Assembly: GCA_905215115.1 (NCBI GenBank)
Contig: CAJMOP010000113.1
Coordinates: 1-6,578, forward strand
Origin: an uncultured bacterium
Lineage (GTDB): Bacteria > Actinomycetota > Coriobacteriia > Coriobacteriales > Coriobacteriaceae
Direction: 5' to 3'
DNA: 6,578 bases
The position numbers and the translations under genes are program-made. Position 1 is the first letter of the stretch. Each line of letters starts with the position of its first letter. Positions 6,234 through 6,578 of this stretch are shown here, one piece after another. The notes below the pieces were generated by a model. It saw only the letters and a program-made list of their open reading frames with translations. It was not told the origin of the DNA and ran no database searches.

Positions 6234-6323
6234 CGACCGCGCCTGCGCGCCCGCGTCCTCGTTTGGGCGCCGGTGCAATTGCCGTATCCGTCATCAACGT
6301 TTTGACCTGACGTCCCGAATCTT

Positions 6324-6328
6324 GGAGG
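6324..6328 (+). promoter_or_regulatory. Probable ribosome binding site of the CNNM/CorB-type gene
   Basis: ggagg lies 15 nt before ATG 6344, which is longer than usual. No in-frame start codon lies between them, so ATG 6344 remains the best choice. The rest of 6234-6323 is GC-rich spacer in which I see no terminator and no convincing promoter, so readthrough from the hemolysin III gene is likely. Confidence 0.5.
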
Positions 6329-6343
6329 TTCGAGAAACTCCCG

Positions 6344-6578
6344 ATGGACATAACCATCTCCCTTATCACCACCCTCGTTTTGACCCTCATCAACGGCTAC
6401 TTCTCTATGTCCGAGATGGCGCTCACCACGGCCAAGCGCGCCGTGCTGGAGCATGAGGCCGAGGAAGGCGACAAGCGCGCCGAGCGTGCCATTAAGCTGG
6501 CCGCCGACTCCGACCAGCTGCTCGCCACCATCCAGGTCGCCATCACGCTCGTGGGCTTCGCCTCGTCCGCCGTCGCCT
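6344..6578 (+). CDS. CNNM/CorB-type (HlyC/CorC, DUF21) membrane protein, N-terminal 78 residues (partial)
   Basis: The gene runs off the window end. The visible part begins with a hydrophobic helix (about 4-26) holding NGYFSMSEMALTTAKR, which matches the DUF21 opening pattern (N, small residues, then E before ALxxxxR). It continues with an amphipathic stretch, EAEEGDKRAERAIKLAADSD, and the next helix beginning LLATIQVAITLVGFASSA. Both are characteristic of CNNM/CorB transporters. The family is known for magnesium export or sodium-coupled magnesium exchange, usually with cytoplasmic CBS domains and a C-terminal CorC_HlyC domain, none of which is visible here. It is likely cotranscribed with the hemolysin III gene, as the gap is 110 nt with no terminator seen. 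The family is secure; the ion specificity is inferred. Confidence 0.88.
   Translation, partial: MDITISLITTLVLTLINGYFSMSEMALTTAKRAVLEHEAEEGDKRAERAIKLAADSDQLLATIQVAITLVGFASSAVA

Noticed and set aside
6292..6307. catcaac resembling an operator half-site, and ttgacc resembling a -35, upstream of the CNNM-type gene
   Set aside because: The half-site has no matching partner at the right spacing, and no -10 hexamer follows the ttgacc at 16-18 nt.

Overview
The window is a GC-rich, gene-dense bacterial chromosome segment. Codon use, the run of protein families and the style of the intergenic repeat suggest a gut actinobacterium of the Coriobacteriia, possibly Collinsella. That placement is an impression from the sequence and was not tested by any search.

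Layout. (1) Positions 1-2873 (+) hold the end of an ABC-transporter ATPase of the LolD/MacB/FtsE type, followed 8 nt later by a large duplicated FtsX-type permease of 888 aa with 8 predicted membrane segments. The two almost certainly form one exporter or membrane-remodelling complex. (2) Positions 2874-2981 hold a compact palindromic repeat element, REP-like, with several mutually exclusive hairpins. A plausible promoter follows it. (3) Positions 3061-4266 (+) encode a DUF362 iron-sulfur protein with two 4Fe-4S motifs. (4) A perfect 17-bp hairpin at 4314-4352 with A- and T-runs ends both this gene and the convergent gene on the other strand. (5) Positions 4398-5363 (-) encode a membrane-anchored alpha/beta hydrolase. 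Its promoter has a good -35/-10 pair and three closely spaced dyads, two of which are near-identical operator-like palindromes. (6) Positions 5550-6233 (+) encode a hemolysin III/PAQR-family seven-helix membrane protein, transcribed divergently from the hydrolase. (7) Position 6344 to the window end (+) is the start of a CNNM/CorB-type (DUF21) membrane protein, often called HlyC/CorC.

Most of the window is envelope-related: an ABC exporter, an extracytoplasmic hydrolase and two integral membrane proteins. The only likely redox protein is the DUF362 protein. No tRNA, rRNA, CRISPR array, transposase or phage gene is visible. I do not see a convincing undescribed multi-gene system. The most informative non-coding signals are the operator cluster in the hydrolase promoter and the REP-like element after the permease.
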